Below are positions 1 through 11,305 of a stretch of 64,000 bases of DNA, piece after piece. Source of the stretch: Seiridium cupressi (lineage: Eukaryota; Ascomycota; Sordariomycetes; Amphisphaeriales; Sporocadaceae); assembly GCA_036674765.1 (NCBI GenBank), contig JARVKI010000115.1, positions 1 to 64,000 of the forward strand, given 5' to 3'. The notes under the pieces are model-generated. The model was not told the DNA's origin. It saw nothing but the letters and a program-made list of their open reading frames with translations, and did not search any database. Position numbers and translations under genes: made by a program. The stretch's first letter is position 1. Each line of letters starts with the position of its first letter.

Positions 1-74
<74 letters not shown>
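1..74. repeat. Homopolymer C run at window edge
   Basis: The first 74 bases are all C. They run straight into the minus-strand F-box-like reading frame, where they would encode only glycine. A pure 74-base homopolymer is unlike anything else here; the next longest C run is 11 bases at 35830-35840. An assembly or sequencing artefact at a contig end is more likely than a real repeat. It is not a telomere repeat. Confidence 0.9.
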
Positions 75-75
<1 letters not shown>

Positions 76-1096
76 TAACGGGACTCGCCCTTGGGCATGA
101 AGTACCACCACCCGGAAGGAGTGTGTCGTTCGAGCTGCACGTCGAAGGACTCCATTCGCTGCCACTCTGGAGGAGCTGCGGCTGCGTTGTCCTGCGTGTG
201 AGGCCAGAATAGTGATTCGTCGACAACGCCTCGGACACTGAAGTGGACCAGTCGTTGAGACCAAGTGCGCAGCGACGAGCTGAGCGCATCGTATTCCAAG
301 GGATATTTATTATCGGGCATGGGTAGCGTCTGGAGGATCGCGCCGCTATCAAGGCTCATGTCCAACGTGGCGTGAGAAATTGTTTGCGTTTCTTCCGATC
401 TTGTTTCGAGAGCAAGAGCCAGGCTTTTGCGGTCGTCCCTGAGACGCCCCGGAAACCGCATCTCGAAGCCATCGAGAAAAAGATCCAACTTCCCAAGGCC
501 GGCCAAACGAGCGGCTATGTCGAGATAGACAGAAGGGCAAGGCTTGCGCTGCCAATTCGAGAAGGTGAGATGTGACACACAATCGAGGCGAGGCAGCGCT
601 GCTGGATCGAGTAGTGTCAGGCGCGAGCGCAAGTCCTATGGTGCCCAAGGTCGATGCCGGTCCCACTACCCGGCTCGTCCTCTGCGCTGGCCGCGGGTTG
701 AGTGACATTGGAGAGGTACAGCCGCAGGCCCGCGATGCCATCCAGCTTGTGGAGGGCATTGAATAGTTCCTTGATCTGGAGGCTGAACTGCCTGCTTGCC
801 GACGCAGTCTCTGCGGGTCGCTCGAAGCGCTTGGCCGAGGCTCCGTCGACCTGAGATAGCTCGACGCTGAAGAACAGTTCTCGCAGAAAAGACCGGCCGT
901 GTGGTGGCAATTTCAGGACCAAGTCTTGGAGCTCGCCACTGCTGATGCGGAGGCTTCTAAAACTTCCGCGCTCGACGGCATAGCGGAACCTATTGGAAAT
1001 GCACGCGTACGGCGCCCTGGAAGGCTGCTTCTCGGGTGTCCACCCGGGCAAAAAAGAGACAATCCGGTCTATGATTTCCTGCGGCAGTTTTCTCAT
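75..1096 (-). CDS. F-box-like protein, partial, with a frame break
   Basis: The ATG at 1094-1096 opens with MRKLPQEIIDRIVSFLP, a good N-terminal F-box motif; such proteins usually recruit substrates to SCF ubiquitin ligases. The frame stays open to a stop at 617-619. A different minus frame, open from about 640 down to the window edge, reads like the rest of the same protein: it begins near DLRSRLTLLDPAALPRLDCV and continues with leucine-rich text (for example DIAARLAGLGKLDLFLDGFE) and SGWWYFMPKG near 100. The switch falls within about 619-640. I found no standard intron that joins the frames (the one phase-compatible donor is GTCACT), so this is a one-base frameshift, a sequencing error, or an unusual splice. 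The 3' end is lost in the poly-C run. The next feature upstream is an AT-rich island. The F-box call rests on the N-terminal motif only. Confidence 0.55.
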
Positions 1097-1169
1097 GATG
1101 GCGGCGGCAACGGCGGGAGAGGAGCGAGGCTTCGCGAATCTGGGTATGCAGAGAATACAATGAGAAAAT

Positions 1170-1375
1170 GGCGATTTTTTTTAATTAAAATATATATTTT
1201 TAATAAAATAATAGATTATAAATAATTTATTAAATAAATAATTAAAATTAAAATTTTTAAGTTTTAAAAAAACATAATTATATATAATTATTTAAAATTT
1301 AAAAGCGTTACGCTTAATTTTTTAACTCTTATTAGCTTAAATTACTATAACTGGTGTGTAACTGGCGTGTGGCTT
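1170..1375. repeat. AT-rich island, possibly RIP-mutated
   Basis: About 200 bases are almost pure A/T with many TA and AAA/TTT steps, sharply different from the roughly 50 percent GC flanks. It fills the space between the F-box start (1096) and the first readable HET sequence (1476). In Pezizomycotina such islands commonly come from repeat-induced point mutation of transposon copies. No transposon protein or terminal repeat is recognisable, so that origin is inference. Confidence 0.6.
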
Positions 1376-1475
1376 AAATAAGCCCTTAAAGTCTGGAATT
1401 CTCGAGATAAGTTTTGACTGGTTTCGGGGCTCCCACTTTCAGCCTCCAAACCTCCCTATTTTCGGCCTCTACTAA

Positions 1476-3683
1476 ACCAGCGCGCCCACATTTGACCAGG
1501 AGCTAGTTGCTTCGAAGTATCGCAAGCATTTTGACCAGAATTGGAAATGTATCGATGAATTCGTGTCACCGTTCCGATTAGCACGAACCATCGAGGAGCG
1601 CACCGGCGTTCCTCAAAGAGTACTCGGGTCTCGTGATGCATTGGCGTCGGTCAATGTCGCATCGAAAATGCGATGGGGGACAGGGCGACAAACGACACGC
1701 CCAGAGGATATGGCATACTGCCTAGTTGGCATCCTCAATGTGACTCTCATCACATCCTACGGAGAGGAACCAGTAACAGCCTTTTTACGTCTTCAAGAAG
1801 CCATCATCAACAAAGCTGCCGATGAGACAATATTCGTTTGGAGATCGGACAATCCTGGGAATCTTGGTCTACTAGCTGAGGCGCCCGATTGGTTCATCGA
1901 CTGCTTCAAGATGACAAGACGTCCTGGCCCAGCTTCAAGCGTCACAATCACCAGTCACGGCGCGGAGGTCTTGCTCTATATAAACGAGATGAAATCGGCG
2001 TTCGTATCGGGAACATACTACAACGCGTTCTTGACTGGATAAATCTTGCTACTGGACACTGCCCCAGCTTTACGCTGGTCAGCATGGCCTACGGGAAGTT
2101 TGCCAGAAAAAGAGCACTAAACGAAGTTCCTTTGAGAATTGTCAGCGAATGCCAATCACTGTTCCACAGGTGCCGTCGGAGCCTGATCATCCTTTGATCA
2201 GATTCCATGGTACCGACTGGGAACTGTCAATGTGTATACCTGTTTTTCCTGAAGAAAAGGAAGACTGGGAAGAAGATGATTGGAAATTGAGCTGCGGCCC
2301 TTGAACTATGTGCTGTCACACAAGTCTTACGTCGCTGCAATTGCACTGGGACGGAGAAAAACAAAGGATAGTGCCGAGATGCAACCGATCTGTACCATCG
2401 TCTTTCGCATGCAATGGCAGTCAGATAATCGATGGAAGTGTGGCCTAGGATTCTCAACCAATCGACGCTTAGAGCTTCCCGAATGGGATGACCAGCTCAA
2501 CAGTAACTGTGGCGAGATCATGGCAGAATTCTATGGCTACGACGTTGCTGTAAGTGTGACCCCGTTGGTGCCTTGGACGGCACATGAGGTTATCAACATA
2601 TCACTGTCGATGATACCGGCCAAGCTGGAAGGCAAGGCACCGGTTGAACTTGGTTTCATAACCACGAGCCGTAAGGACACATGGCCCCAACCGGTGAAGA
2701 ATTCAAAGAAGAACATGCACACTTTCAGGCGCGCGTTGTCGAAGAAGGAAATCTGGCCACCCGAACTATATTACACGGACGGTGATTACGATACTGGCGA
2801 CGTCGCCAGTGGCTCACATGACCATGAACTGTACGTTAATGCCTTCTCGTATCCGAGCGATCAAGATGCATATCAAGACCGCCCTCCTTCTGCAAAGACT
2901 GTCGAGCTTTCGATCAAGCCACCTACCCCGGTGGAACACCGGCCATCTTGGAATACTCATCTAATGACAGCATTACATGGACTGGGATTTTATGATGATT
3001 CAGACAACCAATATTATACCGGAACAGAAAGCAGCCCCTACTATGTTGGGCCTCATACACAAGAGCCCCATTCCCATTCACCTGGCATAATTGAAATGAA
3101 TGGCGAGGAAAACAAGGCGCAGGAGGGTAAGGCAAAGCTCAGGAGCACCAAAGGCCGCAAAAGTCATGAGAGCAAAGAGCAACAAAGCTCCCAAAGTCCA
3201 ACAGCCCCATCGAAACCAAAATCCTCCAGGAAGTCCCACGATCATGCAAGTCTGAAGCGTGAGAGGCATCGAGATACTTCTTGCAGACATAAAAGGAAAA
3301 GTGGAGAGCAGACACGATTGTCGTCAAAGTGGGAATGGAATAAGCGGTTTCAAGGCTGGGTCCGCAACGGGGCTGACGGCATGAAAGAATGGATTTTCAA
3401 AACCGAAGAGACCGAGGAGACCGAAGAAACCGAAGCATCATTTGAAGATACTGAGCCGTCCATGAACCACGATCCTGATTGTGCGGAGTACTATAATCTC
3501 AATGCAGAAAAGGAAGAGGAAGAATTTGAGCCTGCTTTCTCCTATGATATGGACGGCCTTATGAGTCAACAGATGCATTACTACGAAGGCGCTGGTGAAT
3601 CCGTGGGAGCTATACCCTTTGACTCAGGTTATGACGCTTTCGCTGTGGAGCCTCAAGGTCCTAGAAGAAGGTCTCGCCGGTGA
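1476..3683 (+). pseudogene. HET-domain (heterokaryon incompatibility) gene remnant
   Basis: Open frame 1476-2042 encodes the second half of a fungal HET domain: an FDQELVAS segment at the place of the usual TLQELIAP, then FDQNWKCIDEF, GVPQRVLGSRDAL, ASVNVASKMRWGTGRQTTRP, EDMAYCLVGI, a degenerate YGEE, and FLRLQEAI. The N-terminal half of the domain is absent; an in-frame stop sits at 1473-1475 and the AT island lies just upstream. The reading frame then changes: a middle segment (RFHGTDWELSMCIPVFPEE, about 2190-2275) is in another frame, and from 2280 to 3683 the first frame resumes for about 467 residues of acidic, low-complexity tail with a TEE repeat near 3405-3440. Introns (for example a GTATCG...CCCCAG candidate starting near 2011) could explain part of the shift, but the join near 2275 most simply needs an indel. 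HET proteins trigger cell death on fusion of incompatible hyphae; this copy is probably nonfunctional. Confidence 0.6.
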
Positions 3684-5790
3684 TGCTTTTACTACGTTGA
3701 AAAGCCGAGACTAGGTTTTGACTCTCCCACGTCCCCCCTTGAAGGAGGGGGAGAAAAAGAAAAGAAAGAAAAAACCTCGACTTAGCAAGTCTTACGAATT
3801 AGATGCAAGTAAACGTGGTCACTAGGATACACTTGGAAAATTGAATCCATATCGGGCTCTTAATACCATACCAGTGGCAGTTGAGAGGATTGAGACCGAG
3901 CGACCTACATGGTGCGATTGCTGCATGGAAATCCTTACACCGTCACTGCGAGAGGAGGACAATAACTTAAGACAGAACTTGGAAGGGATCTCAGTTATAG
4001 TATTGTGGTGTGCGTATGAAAACGCAACTAATGAGCAGTTGTTACCACTCGGATTATCGTGGCGGTAAACGAGATAGAATGTTGCGTACTGGTTTCAGAT
4101 TGTATTGGTGAAAAGTTTGGGCGTCATAGGAAGATCTTGTAGCACTAGGAGCGATACTTCACGCATTGTATGGCATGTGCGTCTGAGCACTGCATAAAAC
4201 AGGCATTGGGAAGCATGAATATACAGTATGAAACGCTAGGGCATAGATAGACGGTCTGCGGGGTACGGTATACCTGAGAATAACTTCATCTACGTATATA
4301 ATGAACCCAAACAATGTCAAAGTCGCACAGAATATCTGTTTACGAACTCTTCCACGCGAGCCTCCCTTCGGAACGCCGTCAAACCGACAGCTTTGCTACC
4401 GTGGGGGTCCTGCGGCTCTCGCTGCTAAGAAGAAATCCAAGATATGGCATGCGTCGGCTCCTTAGTTTTGGATTCTTATGATTGACTGATTATAGGAAAG
4501 CCTGCCGAGAACGAAGGGTTTCGAGACGGGCGCAGACCAGGGTTGCAACTCTCAGACGCCGATCATTCTGCAAATGCCGGGATAGTGCCCAGAGAAGTCC
4601 GCAATTTCATGCAGGGCCACAACGTGGGATGTAACCGAAAATAATGGGATGCCACGGGACGAGCGAGGCTTACCGAAGACATCAGATGGCTTCCGGAAAA
4701 GAGATCCGAAGTGAGAGAGAGATGGGATGCATCTGTCAGAATCTGGAGATATGTGCATGCTGCTTTGGGCGAATACACTGTAAAAGCAAGCTTTATAGTG
4801 CCCCGCACAACAAGTGTATACCTTGATGCCAAGTTTTAGCTGCACCGTAATTAAGCTTAACAGACCAAGGCGACGAGGCCGCTAGCTGTGTTTCTATACG
4901 GTATCACCAATTGTGTTTTACTAACATGACTCTGAGGATCTAATGCGCTGCACCAGACAAACAGTTTGGCGAGAACAAAACATCTTGCCAACCGCAAGAC
5001 TTCGAAAGCTGAAGACGGCCATCACGCGCCAAGAAGCCTTGGTTTAGGGCGAGCAAAACGCATGAACCTGTCCCTGCTTAGATTGTGTATGACACTTCGG
5101 CAAGGCTGAAACATGAGTAGATCGTACACGCACGGTGTGGGCATAGCTCCTACGTCCCGCTTTTACCGAAAGGCCTACTGATCAGAAGATCGATCAGTGA
5201 TGCTGTCCAGGCATTATTATCCGGTCGGGGTCTTCTCCGCATGTCATGCGCACCGCGATAGTGTCCCCCTGGTGGTGATCATAGTAGCCGAGGAGTGTCT
5301 CAACCGACACTGCTGTACAAGTCCGTCATATTTGCTAGTGCAGTTCGAGGATTCACTGGGAACCAGTGGTTGATGGCGAAACATCAGATACGTTGATATG
5401 CAGGCTCGAGGTTTTTGTCAGCATGTAGTCGTTGATAACAGAGGCTTAATTCCTGCGAGTTTCAAGTCGGATGTCCTGGTAAGAGGGAGAATCAAGTGCG
5501 GCAGCCTCCTCGGCCAGCGTCCACGAAAAAGGAAACCGCCATTGCCTGGAAACCAAACTCACCGCCGGCTTATCAGTCCAGGTATGCCTTCGCTAGCCCC
5601 CTTATTGTGACGTATACCAATATGCCTCGGCCGATCGAGCTGTTTGACTCAGCAACCACCTGTTGCGACTAGTCGCAGGTGATCGTGCCGGTTATTTAGA
5701 TCGTGGATGCGCCCTGGCCACCTGGGTTAGAGCACTGTCGCTCATCGCCTCTGCTCGGTAAGTCCAGGTTAGCTTTGTCTTTTCCACAGC
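3684..5790. other. Gene-free stretch
   Basis: This lies between the HET remnant and the RGS gene. Only short, unconvincing reading frames are present, such as 70 codons at 5398-5610. The right end is the RGS promoter and leader. I see no repeats or RNA genes. Confidence 0.5.
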
Positions 5791-7235
5791 ATGTCTCTAC
5801 TATTCTACCGTCGGCCGGACTACCTCAGTCGTAGTCGGGTCAAGCCTGAGCTGGATGAAGCCCTATGTGCTTCTTACGTGGAAGCGGCCGAGATTAGCAG
5901 AGCTACATTACCGGCCAGCCTGTCCTTCGAGGAGATTGTAAAGAACAACACTCTACCAGTACGTTGTATCTCGCCTTAAGAGTCCCTTCCGAGATGGTGT
6001 TAACAAAGAACCAGCCATGCTCACTCAACGACTTCATGGACTACCTCATGTATGTCGAATACAACGCGGAATGCCTGCAATTCTTTCTCTGGTACTGCGG
6101 ATATGTTGAGCGCTGGAGCAAGTTGTCTCCAGAGGAGAGAAGTCTTTCGCCCATGTGGCACGACAGCAAACAACGTCCGACGAAGCGAAGACATTCTCGA
6201 ACCAGAAGCTTCGCAGAAAAGACCGAGCGATTCAACCAGATCCTTGCCATACTAGAGAAGAGTCCGAAGCACGATGGCAGGTCATCCAAATCCGTGGGGA
6301 GGAAATCCCAGAGGAACGATTCCGTGTCAAAGAACTTCTCATGGCCAAGAGCTTCGTCCGCGGAACTTCGGCATTGGGACACGGAGAAAGATGACAGGCC
6401 TAACTCGTCAGAGTCTCCAGCTCAGCCGTTCCGCACCGAAATTTCCAGCGTTGTAGGGCACTATATAGCTACCGCCGGACCGCGGCAGCTGAACCTTACG
6501 CACCAGGCCCGAACGGCCTGTTTGCAGGCAATTGAACAAACGACTCACCCCTCCGCGCTGCTGCCAGCCTTTGCCGCCGTTGAGGCTATACTCCGTGGTC
6601 AGTGTCATCCAAATTTCGTCCGCTGGAGTGTTTCCAATAGCAACCGACCACGGGTGGTCTTCGTCAGAGGCTTGGGTTCCACCTTGGTCCTGCTGGGCTT
6701 TATATTGGATGTCGTGTTGATATTATCGACTATAAATCAGTGGATTAGGTTGCTCGTAACACCTCTGTGGATTCTAGGCTTCGCTTTCTTGATTGGAAGC
6801 CAACAAGGCATCTGTATCATCCTTCATTGGAATTACAAGAGAAACCTGAGGCCTTGGGAGCAGTTCGCTGATGATGTCCTGGCGAACAAAGCTGGAGTAG
6901 AGCAGAAGAGGGATGGAGACAACGTGGAGAAACATGGGCATAAGAGGAAAGACACTGGATCCTCTACGTCAAGCGATGATGATGCTGTCACCCTGCATAA
7001 AAACAACTTGTGGAGATTGGGCCCGGCAAACACATTCGATACCGAGCCGTGGGTTGGGCTGTATCATCAGAAGTCGGTATGGAAACGAGTCTTTGATGTT
7101 TCTGTCATGACACAAAACCGTCATGTCAGAGCGATGCGAGATCGAGTTGTTTTCAATTCGATACTATGGGCGAGTTTGGGGGCGTTGGTGTTGGCGATCT
7201 GTTCGGTCTTCGTGCCATCTCCAGGGTTGTTCTGA
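5791..7235 (+). CDS. RGS-domain membrane protein (G-protein signalling regulator)
   Basis: Two exons, 5791-5958 and 6015-7235, with an intron GTACGT...CCAG at 5959-6014, give 462 residues. The N-terminus (MSLLFYRRPDYLSRS) and the sequence across the junction (PCSLNDFMDYLMYVEYNAE, LQFFLWYCGYVERW) match the fungal RgsA-like group, in which an RGS box is followed by membrane segments. RGS proteins speed GTP hydrolysis by G-alpha subunits and so switch off heterotrimeric G-protein signals. After a basic, serine-rich linker, two hydrophobic segments lie near 6660-6830 (starting VVFVRGLGSTLVLLGFI) and a third near the C-terminus (ILWASLGALVLAICSVFV). A highly charged loop, rich in Lys, Asp and Ser, separates them. 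The start is the ATG just before the conserved FYRRPDY motif. Which G-alpha it acts on cannot be told from sequence. Confidence 0.88.
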
Positions 7236-7685
7236 TTCATCTGTTAACGGATTTCGGTATCAATTGGACACTTATGTTATTGTAATATTCCTCGTGTTGC
7301 TGTGTTGCTGAAGAACTCGAGGTGCTGCATGATGCCCGTACTAACGCTCAAGGTTTCGACGGTCACTAAGACGTACTGGCCGCGGTCTCGGTAGGCATGT
7401 ACAACCCCAAACGTCGTGGAAGATCTGATAGTAGAGGTACCCTGAAATCGGACAATTTAGGATTTTGGAGGTGACAGAAATTGTCATTGCCGCGTGCTGC
7501 TAAGCGGCCATCCCAGATGTGACGCGGGAACTCTGCCCCACCACAAGTCAATATGATAGCGGGGCTCTGACTGCAACACCAAGCTCAACATCTCCAAACT
7601 TTACGCGATCCAACGCGTCGAGCCCCCCTTCCTTTCACGGTCCATTCCCTATCGACCCACGCAGTTGTCCTGCAGGAACGCAATC
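7236..7685. other. RGS-DAD3 intergenic region
   Basis: 450 bases between the stop of the RGS gene and the DAD3 start on the same strand. It holds the DAD3 promoter, with a pyrimidine-rich leader (about 7600-7670) before the start codon. No other gene is evident. Confidence 0.5.
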
Positions 7686-8033
7686 ATGGATCAGCCGCCA
7701 CCAAACCCCCTGCTCTCGCCTCCTGAGCTCTCTCCAATGGAGCAGGAAGTGCTCGAGGAATACGAACGTTTGGCGGAGAACATGAAGAAGGTACACCACT
7801 TGCCCCTTGCCGTCTCGTCCGCAATAGAAGCCCTAGAAAAAAACAGGTATACTAAAGACCATGGGTAGCTGGCATCCATACTCGACACAATGGCGAACCA
7901 ACCCACGACCGAGATCCTCGACGGGCTGCGCGAGCTCGAGCGCAAGACGAGTCTCGTGTTCACGCTACTCAAGGCAAGCGTGTACAGCATTGTGCTACAG
8001 CAGGAGATCGACTGGGGCGACCAAAGGCGCTGA
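7686..8033 (+). CDS. DAD3: DASH complex subunit Dad3
   Basis: Exons 7686-7790 and 7869-8033 flank a 78-nt intron (GTACAC...GGTAG) and encode 89 residues, the usual size for Dad3. The N-terminus carries MEQEVLEEYERLAENMKK, and the second exon has the highly conserved PTTEILDGLRELERKTSLVF and LLKASVYSIVLQQEIDWG. Dad3 is one of the ten small coiled subunits of the fungal DASH/Dam1 ring, which couples kinetochores to spindle microtubule plus ends in mitosis. The gene converges on uS5m, with 0.6 kb between stops. Because of the intron, neither exon is long, so simple reading-frame scans can miss this gene. The intron phase is 0 and the join is unambiguous. Confidence 0.93.
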
Positions 8034-8640
8034 GAAAAGAGACCTCGAGAATCGGAGAAGAAAGCTGCAAATTCAAAAACCTGGCACCAAAATGGCAGGG
8101 CCGCAGATGGACGCTCAGGCTCGTCCGAGATCAACGCGCCGGGTTATGAAGTGAGCATGAATCCGATCGAAGCAGAAATGCTCCACGGTACTCGCAAGTG
8201 CCCAATCATATCCAGCAGTTGGTGCAATCTAGGCAGTCATGCCCTGAGTAGAAACTACAGCTGTCATGATATAAAGAGCCGCATGTTGCGATAGGAAGAC
8301 AGCCTAAACGTTGGGTGGAATCGTGAACATGGTATCATGTCAAATGGGAACATTGGGTCGCCGGGTCACCTTTCGACGGTGTTCACATGTGAGGCAGCGG
8401 CGCGAGAGCGATCATAGCCACAACCCGCCATCTGATGCCTTTGTATGTAACTAGTAGTAGCCCATAGATAGGGTACGACGTAGTGATCAACACAATGCAT
8501 GGCAGGATGGCTTTGATACAACCCATAACGTGACTTATGCGGGATCATGAGTATACACAAATAGTGCCCCATAAATGGTACACAGCCAGGGCTGAGATAG
8601 ATTTATATATCTACAAGTTTTGATACAGGGGATGCTCTAA
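8034..8640. other. Convergent 3' region of DAD3 and uS5m
   Basis: About 600 bases between two convergent stop codons; it should hold both 3' untranslated regions. Nothing else was recognised. Confidence 0.5.
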
Positions 8641-10090
8641 TTATAACACATTGCCGCCAAAGTACACTTTTCGTACATCGACCAACTTCTTACCGCGTCC
8701 GATCGCAATCTCGTTCGGGTCTTTTTGATTGGTGAGCGCGTGGAAGGTCGCCTTGACCGAGTTCATGGGGTTTCTCGAGCGCGGCATGCTACCGGCTATA
8801 TCGTGAATACCACAAGCACGGAACATTTCGAAGAGGCGGGCAGGTACTCGGAGACCAAATCCTATAAGCCCGTATTAGCAATCATTCCACAGAGAATGGG
8901 CATGTTCCCTTACCTGGGGGACGAGCTTGCAGCTTCACAATGGTGGCGCCGACCTTGGCGTCAACGTTTCCATGGATAGTCCTGTCCTCATACCGCCTTA
9001 TAGGCTGCATGTTCCTGATGGCGAGCAACTTGGCCTTCTGCACGGCGACACCATTTTCCACTGATTTCGCCTCGCCAATGCCCAAACGTCCGTTCTTGTT
9101 GCCGGCGATGGCCATGACCCAGATACTTCGAATTTTTCCTAGACGGGTCTGGTTGTGAACGAATCGCACGACCAAAACCTTGCATGTAAGGTCGGTCATC
9201 TGCTTGACCGACATGCCTGTCCGCTTCTTCAAATCCTGGTAGATACCGTCGTCATCCAGGCCTTGATCCTCGGGATCAATGGGACTGCTATACACGCCCG
9301 AAACGCCCGGGATATTTTTGCCAAGGCCAGGTGCCAGTGCCGAGTTCGAAGGCATGTTGCCGTCGTTTAACATGGATGACTCGAGGAAATGCTCCGTAGC
9401 CCGGACGCTTTCTGGTAGGCTTTCCTTCTCTTGTTGCAACTTGATCATGCGTCGAACTTCTTCCATAATATGCTTCTTCTCCTCGGGCGACTTGGCCTCC
9501 CATTCCTTCTCGGTGTAGTTGGTTCGTGCTAGCAGTGGCTTGAGATGCCCTTCCTGGCCCTCAAAATACTCAAGCAGATGTTCTTCATCCGTTAGCCATC
9601 TTGCGTTCGGCTTCGGCTGTACGTCTGTCTTGGGCTGCCTGTCAATGGTGGGCACAATGCGACTGAAATCGTCCAGGTAGGGCAGCTTGTACGGATCCCT
9701 CCTCAATCGACCTTGTATGGAGAGATCCTTGGGGTCTATTGCCGCTTCACCAGCCTCGAGGGCCTCCATCTGCTCCGGCGAGTAGTGCTTCTTCAGGACC
9801 TCGAGCTCCTCGGGTGTGTATGGCTGGAATTGCTCCTTGGCGTATTTGTCGACGGCTGCTTCGTATGCTGCATTTCTTGCCGCGTAGCTCTTTTCCGAAG
9901 CCGGATCTTCAACCAAGCCCATCTCTTTGGCATTGACGTTGGCGAAACGCGGTTTCCTCCTCTTCTCCAGGCGCGCCGAGCTATGAAAGGAGGCGGCATA
10001 GCATTGCGGTATCGACGCTGCTGCAGACGGTTTGACTGTGGCGGCGAACCGCCGTGACAGCAGGCATCGTGCTGAAGTGGCGACACTCAT
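8641..10090 (-). CDS. MRPS5: Mitochondrial small-subunit ribosomal protein uS5m
   Basis: Exon 1 is 10090-8914 and exon 2 is 8861-8641, with a 52-nt intron (8862-8913), giving 465 residues. The C-terminal third is a bacterial-type S5 protein: MTDLTCKVLVVRFVHNQTRL, then VMAIAGNKNGRLGIGEAKS, GATIVKLQARPPG across the splice site, and FGLRVPARLFEMFRACGIHD with SRNPMNSVKATFHAL. The N-terminus (MSVATSARCLLSRRFAATV, with FHSSARLEKRR further on) is an Arg/Ser/Ala-rich mitochondrial presequence. The fungal N-terminal extension of about 300 residues is normal for this family. I chose the ATG at 10088-10090; the frame stays open slightly upstream but without an ATG. The protein belongs to the mitoribosome small subunit near the mRNA entry site. 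It is divergent from the small membrane protein at 11030. Confidence 0.93.
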
Positions 10091-11029
10091 CGCATCGCTA
10101 GAGCCCGGAATCGCTCTTGTCAATGGCTCTGGGAAATGGTCGGGGGTAGCTCGTCTGCTGGCTCGAGTCGGATAGCTTCAATAATTTTTCGACCATCAGT
10201 TGCACTGGGCGGAATTACTATTCAGCCGCCGACAGCTGGGACGTGTCTTGGCGCACACCCGGCACGAGAAGCTTGGGCTGGGGCCGGGGCGCCGTCTTTC
10301 GATGCAGGTCCGCTAACACCAACAGGGGTCGAACAGCAGGGGTCTTGTCCTCTCTTCTCGGCGTCCCCTTGCATGCCTCGAACCTACAGCTCACGTCTCA
10401 CTATCAAAGTCACTTCTCTTCCTTTTCAACAGCAGATACTAAATTCTACAGCTTCCACGCAATGCCATCGTGACGCGGCTCTTGAACTTTACGCAAATCA
10501 TTCTTTGACGTCTGCTAATCGTGCTCCCATCGGGCCATATTTGGCGCCCATGGCACTTCCGCCAGCCAATCACGTCGCATGGCCAAAATCAGTCGACTCT
10601 GCTGCATCTCTGAAACGCCAGAGTTTCGCAGGGATCAACATCACGGCCTCAGGGACGTCCCAAGCGGGTATAGTCGCAGTCTTGAGCCTCCTCGAACTCG
10701 ACGTCTGTGGTTTCGGGTTGGGGCCTTCTTCTACCAGCCAAGCGGCTGTTATCACGTCTTTTCTTCCTCCTCTTTTGCTCGTTTCTTGGATCGTGCTTCA
10801 CTTCAGTCCGCCAGCTCGCTTTCTTTTCGTGACCGGTGCACCGAGCCGACATTGTTGGTCACCGTCTCTCCTACGCTTTTAATTCACTAGAATCTTGTGC
10901 TTTTTCCCGTTTGATACCCTCCGACTTTGCATAGGAACGTCAGGAACGTCGCAAGAACTCTTCTACTCTTGTCTTGCATCAGCACCAGATAACGTCAATT
11001 AATCATCCAACTTGAATCATATCGCAATC
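10091..11029. other. Divergent promoter region
   Basis: This separates the minus-strand uS5m gene from the plus-strand small membrane protein. It is pyrimidine-rich towards the right end, as in fungal 5' leaders. A 248-codon open frame (10136-10882) crosses it but shows no domain and is rejected as a gene. Confidence 0.45.
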
Positions 11030-11305
11030 ATGGCCGCTTCTGTAAGGGACGCGAATGGAAACGACATTAATGGCGGGGGACAATTTGGCTGGTTCCTCAA
11101 GATTGGTGCCACCCCAGAGGCTGTCGCTGTTCTCAATGACCAGCCCTACCTCTTTGTCGAACTGCTGGTTGTGCTCGTCATCATTGGACTGCAGATCACC
11201 CTCCACTGGTACATTCATTATGCGACAATGAAGCCTGAGCAAAAGAAGAAAAAAGAAAAGAAAGGTCCGGCAAAGGGACCGGCGAAACCACCAGCCGCAA
11301 GATAA
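11030..11305 (+). CDS. Small single-membrane-segment protein, function unknown
   Basis: A single-exon frame of 91 residues starts at an ATG in good fungal context (GCAATCATGGCC). It has a polar N-terminus, then FGWFLKIGATPEAVAVL, one hydrophobic segment (YLFVELLVVLVIIGLQITLH, about residues 43-62) and a basic, lysine-rich tail (KKKKEKKGPAKGPAKPPAA). The charge pattern suggests a small integral membrane protein with a cytosolic lysine-rich tail. I do not recognise the family. Support for its being real comes from the start context, the clean membrane segment and a pyrimidine-rich leader with a divergent promoter. It converges on the minus-strand gene ending at 11627. Confidence 0.65.
   Translation: MAASVRDANGNDINGGGQFGWFLKIGATPEAVAVLNDQPYLFVELLVVLVIIGLQITLHWYIHYATMKPEQKKKKEKKGPAKGPAKPPAAR

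Noticed and set aside
10136..10882. 248-codon plus-strand open frame between uS5m and the small membrane protein
   Set aside because: It lies in a divergent promoter, has Ser/Pro/Leu-biased text with no domain, and no splice links; it looks like a chance frame in GC-rich leader DNA.
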